Assembly: GCA_014084085.1 (NCBI GenBank)
Contig: NPFB01000022.1
Span: 99,831 to 157,285 of the forward strand
Length of the DNA stretch: 57,455 nucleotides
Direction: 5' to 3'
DNA from: Hondaea fermentalgiana
Taxonomy: Eukaryota; Sar; Bigyra; Thraustochytrida; Thraustochytriidae
The translations under genes were made by a program, and so were the position numbers. The notes beneath the pieces are model-generated. The model was given only the letters and a program-made list of their open reading frames with translations. It did no database searches and was not told the origin of the DNA. Below are positions 39,500 through 48,721 of this stretch, in pieces; position 1 is the first letter of the stretch, and the number at the start of each line of letters is the position of its first letter.

Positions 39500-41392
39500 T
39501 CATCCCGAATTTTCTTCTTCAAAACCATCTTGGGGGCGCTCTGGTTCCGTCTCGAGAGGAATGCTCCAGTGAGAACACTTCATTTCAACTTCTTCCTTGG
39601 TCAATGCAGACACGGGGAGAAGCCGATAGACTATGTCCACGAAACCATTTGTCAAGGGGTTGTTCTTTAACCGTTTTTTGCAAGTTTCAAGGGATATACC
39701 CCTGAAGAACTCGCCGAAGTTCCCGGAATTGTCACTTTCCCCGCGATCGTTCTCAAATCTGGCTTCGCTCGCAATGGATTGCTCTGATGTAGAATCCGCC
39801 TCGTTCGAAGATTCACCGCTGCGGTTGATATCTTTAGCTTTCTCAGGTCTGACGTGGCCTAATGTGCACCACTTGTAAATTGTAATGCTCACAATGACAA
39901 TGGTGACGAGACCAAATAGTGCCGCGGACGCCCACATGCAATTGTGATCGTGAAATGTCGCTCTTTCCCAATTTGTCTGCGTCTTGATAATTGCTGTCCA
40001 AATGATGAGCCAAGACTGGAACAAAACCCCGGCTATGACCGCGTAGTCTGCAAAGGTTGGATATGAGACCTCGGGAAGACTAACGCTCGCCGAGAATTTG
40101 AGCGTGACTTGCGTGAGAAGCAAGACGCAGTTGACATTGAATCGTCTTTCGAAGTTGGCATTCTCTTGATCCAGTACAGCGGCAGTAGAAAGTGCAGCGG
40201 CAGTAGCGTTAGCATTCGCAAGAGTGTCAGCCACGAGCTTTTCAGGTTGAATGGCAAACACAACAAGGCCCAGACCTGTGAGGACAAAAGTCGGAATAAG
40301 CACGTTGATCGTGATGAATCCTGGTTTACGGTCTCCCATGAGGCGAAACACAATCTTGCCAAAGGAATTTTTAGACTGTTTGTCTGAGGAGGTCACGACC
40401 GTGAGATTCTTGAACCACTCGAATTCATTAGAGGTCGTAAATTTGGACGGCTTTGCAAAGCTTACACTGTTTCCATGCTCGTCGTGCTTTGGGTCGCCCG
40501 GGGATGGCTCCAGAGTCTGCAGGCTCACAACGTTTGATGGGAAGTCGCATCGAAGCTCGATGTCGAATGTCTGCGTGTCGAGAGGGAAACGCTCTAGATT
40601 GTATTGCGAGCGAAAGACGGCACCGACGAGCTTCTGCCGGCGAAACACCACCTTTCGGCCCGGGTGCTTTCCCTTTTCCACCTTGCCAAACTCGATCCAG
40701 GTCTGAATTGCCGAAGAAGAGTCGCGAACAAGGTTGGCAAGGTGCACACGCGGGTCGAACGCTTCTTCGAGCGCGACCTTCACGGGATCATCTCTCATAA
40801 AGTTTTCGGGAGCAAACCACATGACTTGCCAGTACATGTTCGCCGTAAATGTTTGGTTCTTGGTGTCGATCGAGCAGACGTCGTGGATGTTAACACGAAT
40901 GAACATTTCCATTGGCATCGATGTTGTTGGTTGCCGCTGGCGCCAATCCTTTGCGATCTCGAGGTAGCGTCTCTGTTCGTCGCTGGAAGGATATGAAGAG
41001 AGGCCATCGCAAAGGCGATCATCGATATACATGGAAGGCAAATAAGGAGCCGAAGCGTCTGCATTCGTGTTGTTGCGTGCAGGCTGGGGCGCTGTGGCGT
41101 CACAAGGTGCACTCTCAGGGAACTCCGAATTTTCGGAAGAATCTGGGCTCTCGGGCAGTAATATTTGATCTTGATGCTGTGCTCCTTCTAGCTCTTCGGC
41201 GTCTTCCGCATCGCTTTGCAATGCTGGGCCTGAGGATCCAGAAGTCGTCGGTTCTTCCCACGACGCCCGAGTGATTGAAGAGAAGGCGCTCGATGAATGA
41301 GACATAATCGCATTACTTTGCTTTTGGGGCGGAAGGTTGGGATTTGAGTTCTGATCCGCGCCACGCTCCAGCTTGTCAAGGGCCTCTGCCAT
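39500..41392 (-). CDS. Pentameric ligand-gated ion channel subunit, second copy (630 aa)
   Basis: Paralogue of the subunit at 35806-37380. They share Asp-x-Cys-Ser-Ile-Asp-Thr-Lys-Asn-Gln-Thr-Phe, a Phe-Pro-Leu-Asp-Thr-Gln loop without the Cys pair, Pro-Gly-Phe-Ile-Thr at the start of M1, and a nearly identical M2 and M2-M3 loop (Glu-Arg-Arg-Phe-Asn-Val-Asn-Cys-Val-Leu-Leu-Leu-Thr-Gln, Pro-Glu-Val-Ser-Tyr-Pro). M1 is about 357-383, M2 about 417-437, M3 450-472 and M4 487-508. An Ala/Asn-rich insertion of roughly 25 residues separates M1 from M2, absent in the first copy. The N-terminal 170 residues are acidic and low complexity, and a longer C-terminal tail follows M4. The ATG at 41392 is good. 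It is convergent with the CBM48-only gene and divergent from AMPK beta. Confidence 0.82.
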   Translation of the reverse strand: MAEALDKLERGADQNSNPNLPPQKQSNAIMSHSSSAFSSITRASWEEPTTSGSSGPALQSDAEDAEELEGAQHQDQILLPESPDSSENSEFPESAPCDATAPQPARNNTNADASAPYLPSMYIDDRLCDGLSSYPSSDEQRRYLEIAKDWRQRQPTTSMPMEMFIRVNIHDVCSIDTKNQTFTANMYWQVMWFAPENFMRDDPVKVALEEAFDPRVHLANLVRDSSSAIQTWIEFGKVEKGKHPGRKVVFRRQKLVGAVFRSQYNLERFPLDTQTFDIELRCDFPSNVVSLQTLEPSPGDPKHDEHGNSVSFAKPSKFTTSNEFEWFKNLTVVTSSDKQSKNSFGKIVFRLMGDRKPGFITINVLIPTFVLTGLGLVVFAIQPEKLVADTLANANATAAALSTAAVLDQENANFERRFNVNCVLLLTQVTLKFSASVSLPEVSYPTFADYAVIAGVLFQSWLIIWTAIIKTQTNWERATFHDHNCMWASAALFGLVTIVIVSITIYKWCTLGHVRPEKAKDINRSGESSNEADSTSEQSIASEARFENDRGESDNSGNFGEFFRGISLETCKKRLKNNPLTNGFVDIVYRLLPVSALTKEEVEMKCSHWSIPLETEPERPQDGFEEENSG

Positions 41393-42051
41393 CTTTCCGC
41401 CTGGGTCGTGCTTTCAAGGACGACTCGTGCTGCTCGTCGCCAGTCTCTCTTCTTGCGTGTTGCGCTGACGTGACAATCTATGTCTATGCCTAGAACTCTG
41501 CGTCCCGCTTCCAAGTTTTCGTTTTGGTATGGTCGTCCGCCGGCCCAAGCGGCTGAGGCCTCTTTGCGCGCGGGCTCAGCGCAGCGTCGTCAGAGCGGGC
41601 TCACCGTAGCGTCGTGTCCTCTGCCTGTCTTCAAGGACGGCTCTTGGGCGAGGACCCCTCATTGCCCCTCCCACCCCTTCCTCCGTCAATAAGTCCAAAT
41701 CCATGTCGGACAAGTTCTTGCTCAAGTTCTGACGAACTTTGGCGACACATCGTGACGCGCGAGATCGGCTTTCATCATCACCTTGATCAAGATCGATCAT
41801 AGTATACCTCTCGAGTCATGCCGTGCACATTGCTGCTGGCCACCAGGAAGCGAGTTTTTGCTGCAGCTGCGAGCGCATCGGCACTGGTAGAGCGAGGTAC
41901 AGTAGGTCGCTTCGATTTTGGCTGCCGCGCGCCGTTACGAACCAGTTTTCCCAACCGCCGGAAGACGTCATCGAAACGGCTGCAGTGCGTGCAAAGTGTG
42001 GGGAACGCAGGGAACCCATTCATCTGTCGCCTTCGCTTCGTAGGCGCGGGC

Positions 42052-42348
42052 GCGCAAGTGCGGCAAAGCGTTTATCCCACTTGCGGGCGCGGCGGGCAAG
42101 TGAACTTTGGCGGCCAGGGCGGGCCTGTGTGTGGGGGAGGGGGGGGGGAAAGGGAGAGAGAGGGAGCGCCCCGGCAAGTGGGGAACACCCGCGGCGCAAG
42201 TGGCGCATGGGCGCATTCCCGACTTGCGCGCGCGGGCGAAAGGCCTTCTTCCGCGCGGCAGCAGGGGCCGAACTCGGGCGACTTGCGCGGCGCTGCGCAA
42301 GTGGGTCATGCGCGTTTGGCGCACTTGCGCGCGGGCCCCGCAAGTGCG
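42052..42348. promoter_or_regulatory. Cluster of GCAAGTG/CACTTGC motifs
   Basis: Exact GCAAGTG occurs at 42054, 42096, 42174, 42196, 42297 and 42340 on the plus strand, and its reverse complement CACTTGC at 42078 and 42322. Near matches GACTTGC occur at 42221 and 42280. The core CAAGTG/CACTTG is an E-box-type hexamer. Eight exact 7-mers in 300 bases is far above chance (roughly 0.04 expected for random sequence counting both strands). Spacing is irregular, from about 17 to 100 bases, so this is not a simple tandem repeat. Confidence 0.6.
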
Positions 42349-42485
42349 TTTTCCGCTTCGCGCTATCAAGCTCGAGCCGCCAGGCCGCCTGGTTGCAATT
42401 TCCGATTCTCGCCGCCGCCGCTGCCGCCGCCGCCCGCCCGCGCCGCGCCCCGGCCGGCGGCTCTGGCCGCGTCTGCGAGAGAGCC

Positions 42486-42585
42486 NNNNNNNNNNNNNNN
42501 NNNNNNNNNNNNNNNNNNNNNNNNNNNNNNNNNNNNNNNNNNNNNNNNNNNNNNNNNNNNNNNNNNNNNNNNNNNNNNNNNNNNN
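42486..42585. other. Assembly gap (100 N)
   Basis: 100 unknown bases ending 22 bases before the AMPK beta ATG, flanked by GCC/CGC-rich sequence. The true size is unknown. The AMPK beta leader, or even an upstream coding exon, could be affected. Confidence 0.98.
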
Positions 42586-42607
42586 GCCCGCCGCGCGCGG
42601 GAGCGCC

Positions 42608-43951
42608 ATGGGGAACCTCGTGGGCAAGGAGGACGAGGCCGGCCTGGGCCTGGGCGAGAACGGGAGACCGCGCTTCGAGAGCTCGCGGAGGAGGCCCTCC
42701 ACGTCCGCGGGCGCCAGCAGCGCCTCGGCGGCGGCTGCCAGCAACGCCCCGCGCCCTGCGAACAAGCAGTCCAGCCCGGCGAGGGCCTCGCAGGACCCGC
42801 ACGCGACGGCGGCGGCGGCGTCGTCGTCGTCGACAGCAGCCTCGCCAGCGCCTGCTGCTGCCGCTGCCGCCGCGCCGACCGCCGGAGGCGAGCGAGATCA
42901 GGGAGGAGCTCGGGGAGAAGGAAGCAGCGGGTCTGCGCACGGCCAGGGTGCGTCATCAGCAGCGCACCCGCCACATCACCCCGCATCGGCCTCGTCATCA
43001 GCGCCCGGAAAGAACGCAGGGCAGACAGACGGCAGGACGCAGTCGTCCTCCGGAAACGCAAAGACAATGTATGATACGAATCCCACCTCATCCTCGAACA
43101 ACAGCCAATACGGAGGCACTGGAACCGGCACGCAAGATCAGCAGCAGCAACAGCAGTACTCGCAAGAATCCGACGCTGCATCATCTGCGCCGCGCCCTGC
43201 ACAGTCCCCCGCGCACCGCGAGCAAATCGAGAACGCCTCGCGGATGTCTGGGACAAACATTAGCGAAGAAGAGGTCGACGAACTGCTCGCCGAGCTCGAA
43301 AGGGACGACAAGATCCCCATGGTATTTCGCTGGGACGGAGGCGGACGCAACGTGTACATCACAGGGACCTTCAACCGTTGGACGGAGAAGATCCCCATGA
43401 GGAGGTCAGGGAACGACTTTCTGTACATTCGCGAACTCAAGCGAGGCAAGCACGCCTACAAATTCATTGTCGACGACGAGTGGCGATTTGCGCCCGAGCA
43501 GCCAACTGTCGCCGACCCTTATGGGAACATTAACAACTTTGTAGACCTCAGCGACTTCAAGGAGACATATGGAGCAGACATGAAGTCTTTGCATAACAAA
43601 GACCACATCACCGACGACAGCCTGTACGGTAACTTCCACCCCGACCCGGAGGACCCGCAGTGGTACGCCAAAGAGCCTCCCCCGCTGCCCCCGCACTTGC
43701 GGCACATCATTCTCAACACGCCTCAAACCGACGACTGTCTCGTGGCAAAGTCCATGCAGGTCCCTGAGCATGTCACGCTGAATCATTTGTACTGCAGCGC
43801 CATCAAGGAGAACCTCATGGTTCTTGGCGTCACGCAACGCTACAAGGAGAAGTTCGTCACGACAGTATTCTATAGTCCTCTGCCCGACGCAAAGATCGTT
43901 GGTAGAGCTGCTGCTGCTGCAGAGAAGCTTCGGGCTAGAGGAGCGACCTGA
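42608..43951 (+). CDS. AMPK/SNF1 beta subunit (447 aa)
   Basis: Scaffold and glycogen-sensing subunit of AMP-activated/SNF1 kinase. It starts Met-Gly-Asn-Leu-Val-Gly-Lys, a probable N-myristoylation signal as in animal beta subunits. About 230 low-complexity residues follow (Ala/Ser/Pro runs, then Gln and Ser repeats). CBM48 spans about 233-320, with Tyr-Ile-Thr-Gly-Thr-Phe-Asn-Arg-Trp, Tyr-Lys-Phe-Ile-Val-Asp-Asp-Glu-Trp and Asp-Pro-Tyr-Gly-Asn-Ile-Asn-Asn. The ASC domain (about 345-447) has Pro-Pro-Leu-Pro-Pro-His-Leu, His-Val-Thr-Leu-Asn-His-Leu-Tyr and Thr-Val-Phe-Tyr near its end. All parts of a functional beta subunit are present. The assembly gap lies just upstream. Confidence 0.93.
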   Translation: MGNLVGKEDEAGLGLGENGRPRFESSRRRPSTSAGASSASAAAASNAPRPANKQSSPARASQDPHATAAAASSSSTAASPAPAAAAAAAPTAGGERDQGGARGEGSSGSAHGQGASSAAHPPHHPASASSSAPGKNAGQTDGRTQSSSGNAKTMYDTNPTSSSNNSQYGGTGTGTQDQQQQQQYSQESDAASSAPRPAQSPAHREQIENASRMSGTNISEEEVDELLAELERDDKIPMVFRWDGGGRNVYITGTFNRWTEKIPMRRSGNDFLYIRELKRGKHAYKFIVDDEWRFAPEQPTVADPYGNINNFVDLSDFKETYGADMKSLHNKDHITDDSLYGNFHPDPEDPQWYAKEPPPLPPHLRHIILNTPQTDDCLVAKSMQVPEHVTLNHLYCSAIKENLMVLGVTQRYKEKFVTTVFYSPLPDAKIVGRAAAAAEKLRARGAT

Positions 43952-44083
43952 CCTGATCTGACGAGTCTTCCCCTCTTTCCCTCCCTGGCTACGCCAAGTT
44001 GCATATTGTCGTATCGACACCTCGACGCAGCCTTGTGTCACCTTTTTGCGTCTACCCAATCGAAAGAAAGAGGCTAGGTCTGG

Positions 44084-44128
<45 letters not shown>

Positions 44129-45016
44129 GTATGGTATCATCGAGGTTTGGGCACTGTCGCTTTCGTTCTCGCGTAATATCTTCTCGCCATGACCGACATG
44201 AATGATGGATGATGCATGTCGACCGAGATTGTAGCCATTGTGGCATCTCTATGTTGCGATGAGACGAGATGTGATGTGATGTAATGTGATGTGATGTGAT
44301 GTGAACACCAGCCTTTTTAGTAGCGACGAGCAGTCAAGCGTCGTTACAAATTTATACGTAGTGAGTTCGCGCACCCTTTTTGCACTGTTCCTTTCCTGTT
44401 GGGTTAGTTTTCCTGCCGGAGCCTCGTCCTATTGTCAAAGCCCTCAGAGAACCCCCTCCCCCAACGACGCCGAACTCCATTCTATACTGCGGATAATGGG
44501 CCCATTTCTTTATTTCTCTCTTTATCGTCAACCTCAGTTACGAACGCGTCGATCCACCGAGTTCGTCGTTATGTCTATTGAATGACTTCGTCTCCTCTCC
44601 TCTTTTCAATCGCCTTTTCCTCAATTCGATCAATTCCTCCCGAGTAGAGTGTCCATCATCCTTCATATTCCCCCTTTTACTTCTTGGCTTCCATTTAGCT
44701 GAAGAATCCTAGACCTGTCAGAGCCTAGCGCATTGTCTCACTAGGCGTTTCACTTGTCGATGACTTAAAGTTCAAGTCTCAGTGAACTTTTGCAACTTTC
44801 TAACCAATACAATTCGGCAAACATCTTTCGTTTATCAGCTTCAGAGCAGTAAGGTACGTCGCTCATGTGTGGCCAGCCAGCCAGCCAGACAGACAGCCAA
44901 CCAGCCAGACAGCAAGCAAGAAATAATGACATTGGCTGTAAATCCTTGGTCATGCTTGCTCACCTGTCGTTTGGACAGCATTTGCTTGATGCGACAATTT
45001 TGCGTGCAACTATCTT
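43952..45016. other. Convergent 3' intergenic region with tandem repeats
   Basis: About 1.1 kb between two gene ends. It has a CCTG array (44083-44127), GATGT pentamers (44268-44304) and CCAG/ACAG tetramers (44872-44920). The middle is AT-richer. Short frames only; no gene is seen. Confidence 0.5.
44083..44127. repeat. CCTG tetranucleotide array
   Basis: About eleven perfect CCTG units in the 3' flank of the AMPK beta gene. Confidence 0.9.
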
Positions 45017-48000
45017 CTACAAAGCTTGGACCTGAGCAGCTTGGTCAGCAGGCAGCGATGCAATGAGCCGCATCGTCTGGTCCTTATCCTGAGCAAGTAG
45101 AGCTTGAAAAAGTTGAACTACTTGGCGCTTTGCCAAAAGCTGAGACACGGCGTCTTCGTCATCCATTGCAACCAGCGTCTGTGCCATGGCAGAAACAAGC
45201 GCGCCCAAATGCGAGCGTACCTGAGCCTGTACACCCGCATCCGAGGACTGCACGCACATGCGCATGCACGCGCACACGGCAAAGTTCTCCGAAAGATCAA
45301 AACGTAATGGCAGCATTTGCAACAACGAGGGGAAAATGCGCTCGACCGGAAGCACGCCCGGATCAGCGCGCATCAGGAGCCGTGCGACAGCACCGCACGC
45401 ATTATCGACCACAGCTTGAACATCGGTAATCTCAAAGGGCAGGCTGCGGTCTTCGGCACGCGCTTCCGCGGCAGCGCGGTCTACCTCGGCCGCCTCGCCC
45501 AACAAAGGCTCGAGTGCTTGAAGTAGCTTCATGAGCGTTTCGCCGTCGCTCTGCAGCGTGCTTCCCGCGAGAGCGACCGCAGTACCCAGCAAGAATGCTG
45601 CGTTGCGTCGTGCCAACGCCAGCTCGCAGCTCAGGAGCGGCACCGCATACATGATCAGCTCTCGCGCAAATGGCGCGCAGCCTCCAGGTCCAAGCCCATC
45701 TGTAATTTCGGCAAGCGCGCCGCAGATCGTGACTTGACGAGGGGTGATAGCTCCCGTAGCTGCGCCCGGGGCACCACCCTGCTTGGCCTTATGCAAGAGT
45801 GCGCCCACCACAGGACCAGCGTACGACTTGAATGCGGGGCCAACTGCCTGGCCAAGCATGCCCAAGAGATCACAAACTGCCTCCATGAGGGAGACACCAG
45901 AGCGCCCTGCGCCGTTTTCGTCATCGTCACCATCGTCAAAGGCGGCACCAGCTCCGCGCCCCGCACTTTCATTGTCATCATCATCATCATCAAAATCGAG
46001 GTGGTCGAGTCGTTGGCAAGTGGCCTTGCCTTGGAGCACCTGCACACAGACATTGAGGACACTTTCTAAATCGCTTGCCACAGCGACCGGGCCGAACGAG
46101 GCCACCATTTTCTCCATCATTGTCAGCGCCGAGGCCACGACGGCCTTGTCTCGCTCCGTTGCAATGACTTCAAACCAGTTGGGCTTGAGCTTGGTCTCGA
46201 TCACCCCCATAGTCTTGGAATCCACTTCATAGCGAGCTGGCAAGCCCACGCGCCAGCGCTGGCCTGGGTCAACCTCGCGAAACGAAGTCTCTGCCCACTG
46301 CACTGCTTCCTCCTGGGCCTCCTCATTGAGAGGGGGAAGCGGGTACGCTTGCGCGTAGCCTCCAAGGATTTGCGTAATCGTCTCAAATGCGCACGCCTTG
46401 GTCTCTTCATGAACATGGCTGAGCATGCGGATGCAGGCGTCCAGACTCGCGTCGAGAAATACCGGCAGCTTACTGCTCGGCGCGTTCTCGACGAGCTGAC
46501 CAAGCGCCGTGAGCGCGGCTTGCTTGGCCTCAATCACCTCCATTCGCACCGAGTACTCGTACCGCACGCCGAGAGCAGCGCCGTCGCCTACATCGTCGTC
46601 ATCATCGTCCGCGCCGTTCGCAAGGCCTTCATCGTCGGCGCCATCGCCCTCATCCAGGTCCGCACCAAATTTGTTGCGAACACTGTCGGGTACGAGGACG
46701 CCCTCCGGGTCCTGCACATTGAGTTCGATGCTATCGTCGATGTAAAGAGCAAGAACGAGGATCTCGGCCATCTGGTCAACACACGGCTCCACTTGTTCCT
46801 CAAAGGCAGAGGCCAAGTTTCCGAGCATGGCATAGGTCAAACGATTGAGCTCCATGTCCTCAAAATCGAGACCGTCGCTTGCCTTGGCCAGCAAGTCCGT
46901 GACGAGCGGGCTGAAGCGCGCCAAGTTCGTCTCGCCATTACGGTTCTCGTCCGGACGCGAGCACGCAAGGGCAAGGCTGCCGTACGCCGCTGTGGCGTAC
47001 CCGCGAACCTGCAACAAGGGCTCATCCTCGAGCGAAGAGAGCTGGCCCAACACCCTGCATGCATCATCGAAATACGGCATAAAGGCAGGTCCAGCCGTGA
47101 CCATGACGCTGCTCAGCGCCGACAACGCCGTGGACTGAATAGACACGTTGACGCCATTGACGGCAAGGGTCAACAGGTTTCGCACGAGCGAAGTCAAATA
47201 AGGTGCCAAAATGTCCTCGTCAATGTCGTCCGAAATGAGCTCAATCAAATCGCACGCGCATGATCGTACGACCACGCTTTGATCTCCAAGAAGCTGCACT
47301 GCATGCGGTAGCAATTGCGGCATGTAGATCCAAATGTTTGGCGCGAGATATTCCACCCACTCTGTCAGACACATGAGCGCCGTTGTGCGCAAAATCGCTG
47401 ATGAGCTCGACTGTGCAATGGGTACCACGCGCTGAAGCATGGTTTCAAGGACTTCGGTCTTGGCGTATTCCTCGGAAAGACCGGCCGTAGAGTGAATAAG
47501 CAGGCTCAGGCCAAGCCATTGATTTGGCACTGCATTGCTCCCTTGCGCCGCTTCCTGTCTCGCGAGATGTTCAAACGCAACAGTGACGATGGGGGAAAGC
47601 ACATGACGTGATGCAACACTATTGGTGAGAGCGGAGATGAGACGCGGGCCGAGTTGACCGGCGCCAAGTTCCTCGTCGGATTCGTCGCCTTCCCCATGAT
47701 CGCCCGCTTGCTGATCCTGTTGCATCTGCATCAGCTGGGCCTGCGAGAGTTCCTGGTGAGAAATGGTCGACACGAAGCGCGGGTATTCGGCAGCAAGGAC
47801 ATGAATCGAGGTCTCAAGGATCGGGCTCACGAGTGAATGCTTGACGATGAAGCGCGACTTGCAAGCCATGACGGTAGCAAGCGTGACTCCCGCGGCATCC
47901 TTGATGCCACTCTCCACCTCCTCATCGCTGCTGCGAAGAATCGCAAGCAGAACCTGGACCAGGTTCTTGACAGACTTGTTCAAAATCGGAACTGGGCTTT

Positions 48001-48721
48001 CCGCAAGCTGGTTGAGGACGTCGAGCACCTGGATGGCCACGGCTTCGTCCCGGTAGTTGGCCTCGAGGCCTTGTACAATGAGGGGCACCAGATCGCGGAA
48101 TACGAGAACGTCTTCCCCAGTGCTAAGAAATTCAACGAGAGCGCCGGCGGCCTTGAGTGCGGCTACACGAACACGGGAATCTTGCGCGTTCTGCAAAAGA
48201 CCGCCGTACAGTTGACGCAGATCTGCAAAGTGCGGCTGAAAGACCGTGCCCACGGTCTCCGTGAGCGCAAAGAAGAGGCGCATGGCCAATTCCTGCTGCT
48301 GTGGCGCCTGCGATTGGGCGAGCTGCTGCAGGAACTGGAGGAGCTCGGGCCAGCCCTGAATGCCTGCCTCGCGCATTTCTCGCTTGCCAACTGCAGAGAC
48401 GACATATGTGGTATTGAGTGAGACGATACGCTCCGGTTCGGCAGCCAGTGCCTCGAGTAGGAATTGTTTGGCCTCCACGCGAACTTCTGGCGCCAGCGAG
48501 GACCAGACCTCGCCGAGTCGCAGACGCAGGAGGACCGCGCAGAGCTGTCGAACCGCCACATGCTGCGAAAACCGGAGCAATTTAAGCATCGCCACTACAA
48601 ACTCGCGTCTCCTGAGTGCCTGGCGCACCTGGGCTTCCGCCTCCTTGACGACCTCCGTGTTGGGCACGTTGATACGCAGCAGAACCTGCTCGAGCTGCTG
48701 GGTTTGCGCATCGTCCGCCAT
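45017..48721 (-). CDS. Importin-4 / Kap123-type karyopherin beta (1234 aa)
   Basis: Nuclear import receptor made of HEAT repeats, of the importin-4/Kap123 type. The open frame runs to 49549, but the sequence before the Met at 48721 is leader-like and Arg-rich; from 48721 the protein begins Met-Ala-Asp-Asp-Ala-Gln-Thr-Gln-Gln-Leu-Glu-Gln with the importin N-terminal helices. Helical repeats rich in Leu/Ala continue to the C-terminus. Two acidic loops are visible, one at about 680-710 (Asp run) and one near 900-930 (Asp runs separated by Gly/Ala), longer than in Kap123. The protein is about 120 residues longer than yeast Kap123 (about 1113). Cargo would be ribosomal proteins and histones by homology. 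It is divergent from the C9orf85 homologue. Confidence 0.85.
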   Translation of the reverse strand: MADDAQTQQLEQVLLRINVPNTEVVKEAEAQVRQALRRREFVVAMLKLLRFSQHVAVRQLCAVLLRLRLGEVWSSLAPEVRVEAKQFLLEALAAEPERIVSLNTTYVVSAVGKREMREAGIQGWPELLQFLQQLAQSQAPQQQELAMRLFFALTETVGTVFQPHFADLRQLYGGLLQNAQDSRVRVAALKAAGALVEFLSTGEDVLVFRDLVPLIVQGLEANYRDEAVAIQVLDVLNQLAESPVPILNKSVKNLVQVLLAILRSSDEEVESGIKDAAGVTLATVMACKSRFIVKHSLVSPILETSIHVLAAEYPRFVSTISHQELSQAQLMQMQQDQQAGDHGEGDESDEELGAGQLGPRLISALTNSVASRHVLSPIVTVAFEHLARQEAAQGSNAVPNQWLGLSLLIHSTAGLSEEYAKTEVLETMLQRVVPIAQSSSSAILRTTALMCLTEWVEYLAPNIWIYMPQLLPHAVQLLGDQSVVVRSCACDLIELISDDIDEDILAPYLTSLVRNLLTLAVNGVNVSIQSTALSALSSVMVTAGPAFMPYFDDACRVLGQLSSLEDEPLLQVRGYATAAYGSLALACSRPDENRNGETNLARFSPLVTDLLAKASDGLDFEDMELNRLTYAMLGNLASAFEEQVEPCVDQMAEILVLALYIDDSIELNVQDPEGVLVPDSVRNKFGADLDEGDGADDEGLANGADDDDDDVGDGAALGVRYEYSVRMEVIEAKQAALTALGQLVENAPSSKLPVFLDASLDACIRMLSHVHEETKACAFETITQILGGYAQAYPLPPLNEEAQEEAVQWAETSFREVDPGQRWRVGLPARYEVDSKTMGVIETKLKPNWFEVIATERDKAVVASALTMMEKMVASFGPVAVASDLESVLNVCVQVLQGKATCQRLDHLDFDDDDDDNESAGRGAGAAFDDGDDDENGAGRSGVSLMEAVCDLLGMLGQAVGPAFKSYAGPVVGALLHKAKQGGAPGAATGAITPRQVTICGALAEITDGLGPGGCAPFARELIMYAVPLLSCELALARRNAAFLLGTAVALAGSTLQSDGETLMKLLQALEPLLGEAAEVDRAAAEARAEDRSLPFEITDVQAVVDNACGAVARLLMRADPGVLPVERIFPSLLQMLPLRFDLSENFAVCACMRMCVQSSDAGVQAQVRSHLGALVSAMAQTLVAMDDEDAVSQLLAKRQVVQLFQALLAQDKDQTMRLIASLPADQAAQVQAL

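Larger units (their letters stand above)
41393..42607. promoter_or_regulatory. Divergent region between the second channel gene and AMPK beta
   Basis: 1.2 kb including a 100-N gap. The right half is extremely GC-rich and contains the CACTTGC/GCAAGTG cluster described separately. A plus-strand frame from an ATG at 41818 is codon-like for about 55 codons and may be a small upstream frame. No confident gene is seen. Confidence 0.45.

Noticed and set aside
41818..42000. Possible small gene starting at ATG 41818
   Set aside because: About 55 codon-like codons with an Ala-rich, Arg-containing start, but no clear stop or splice site and no recognisable family; it runs into the motif cluster.
41823..43400. 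525-codon plus-strand frame across the second assembly gap
   Set aside because: Runs through 34 unknown codons and is out of frame with the certain AMPK beta protein.
46349..47263. 304-codon plus-strand frame
   Set aside because: Antisense to importin-4 HEAT repeats.
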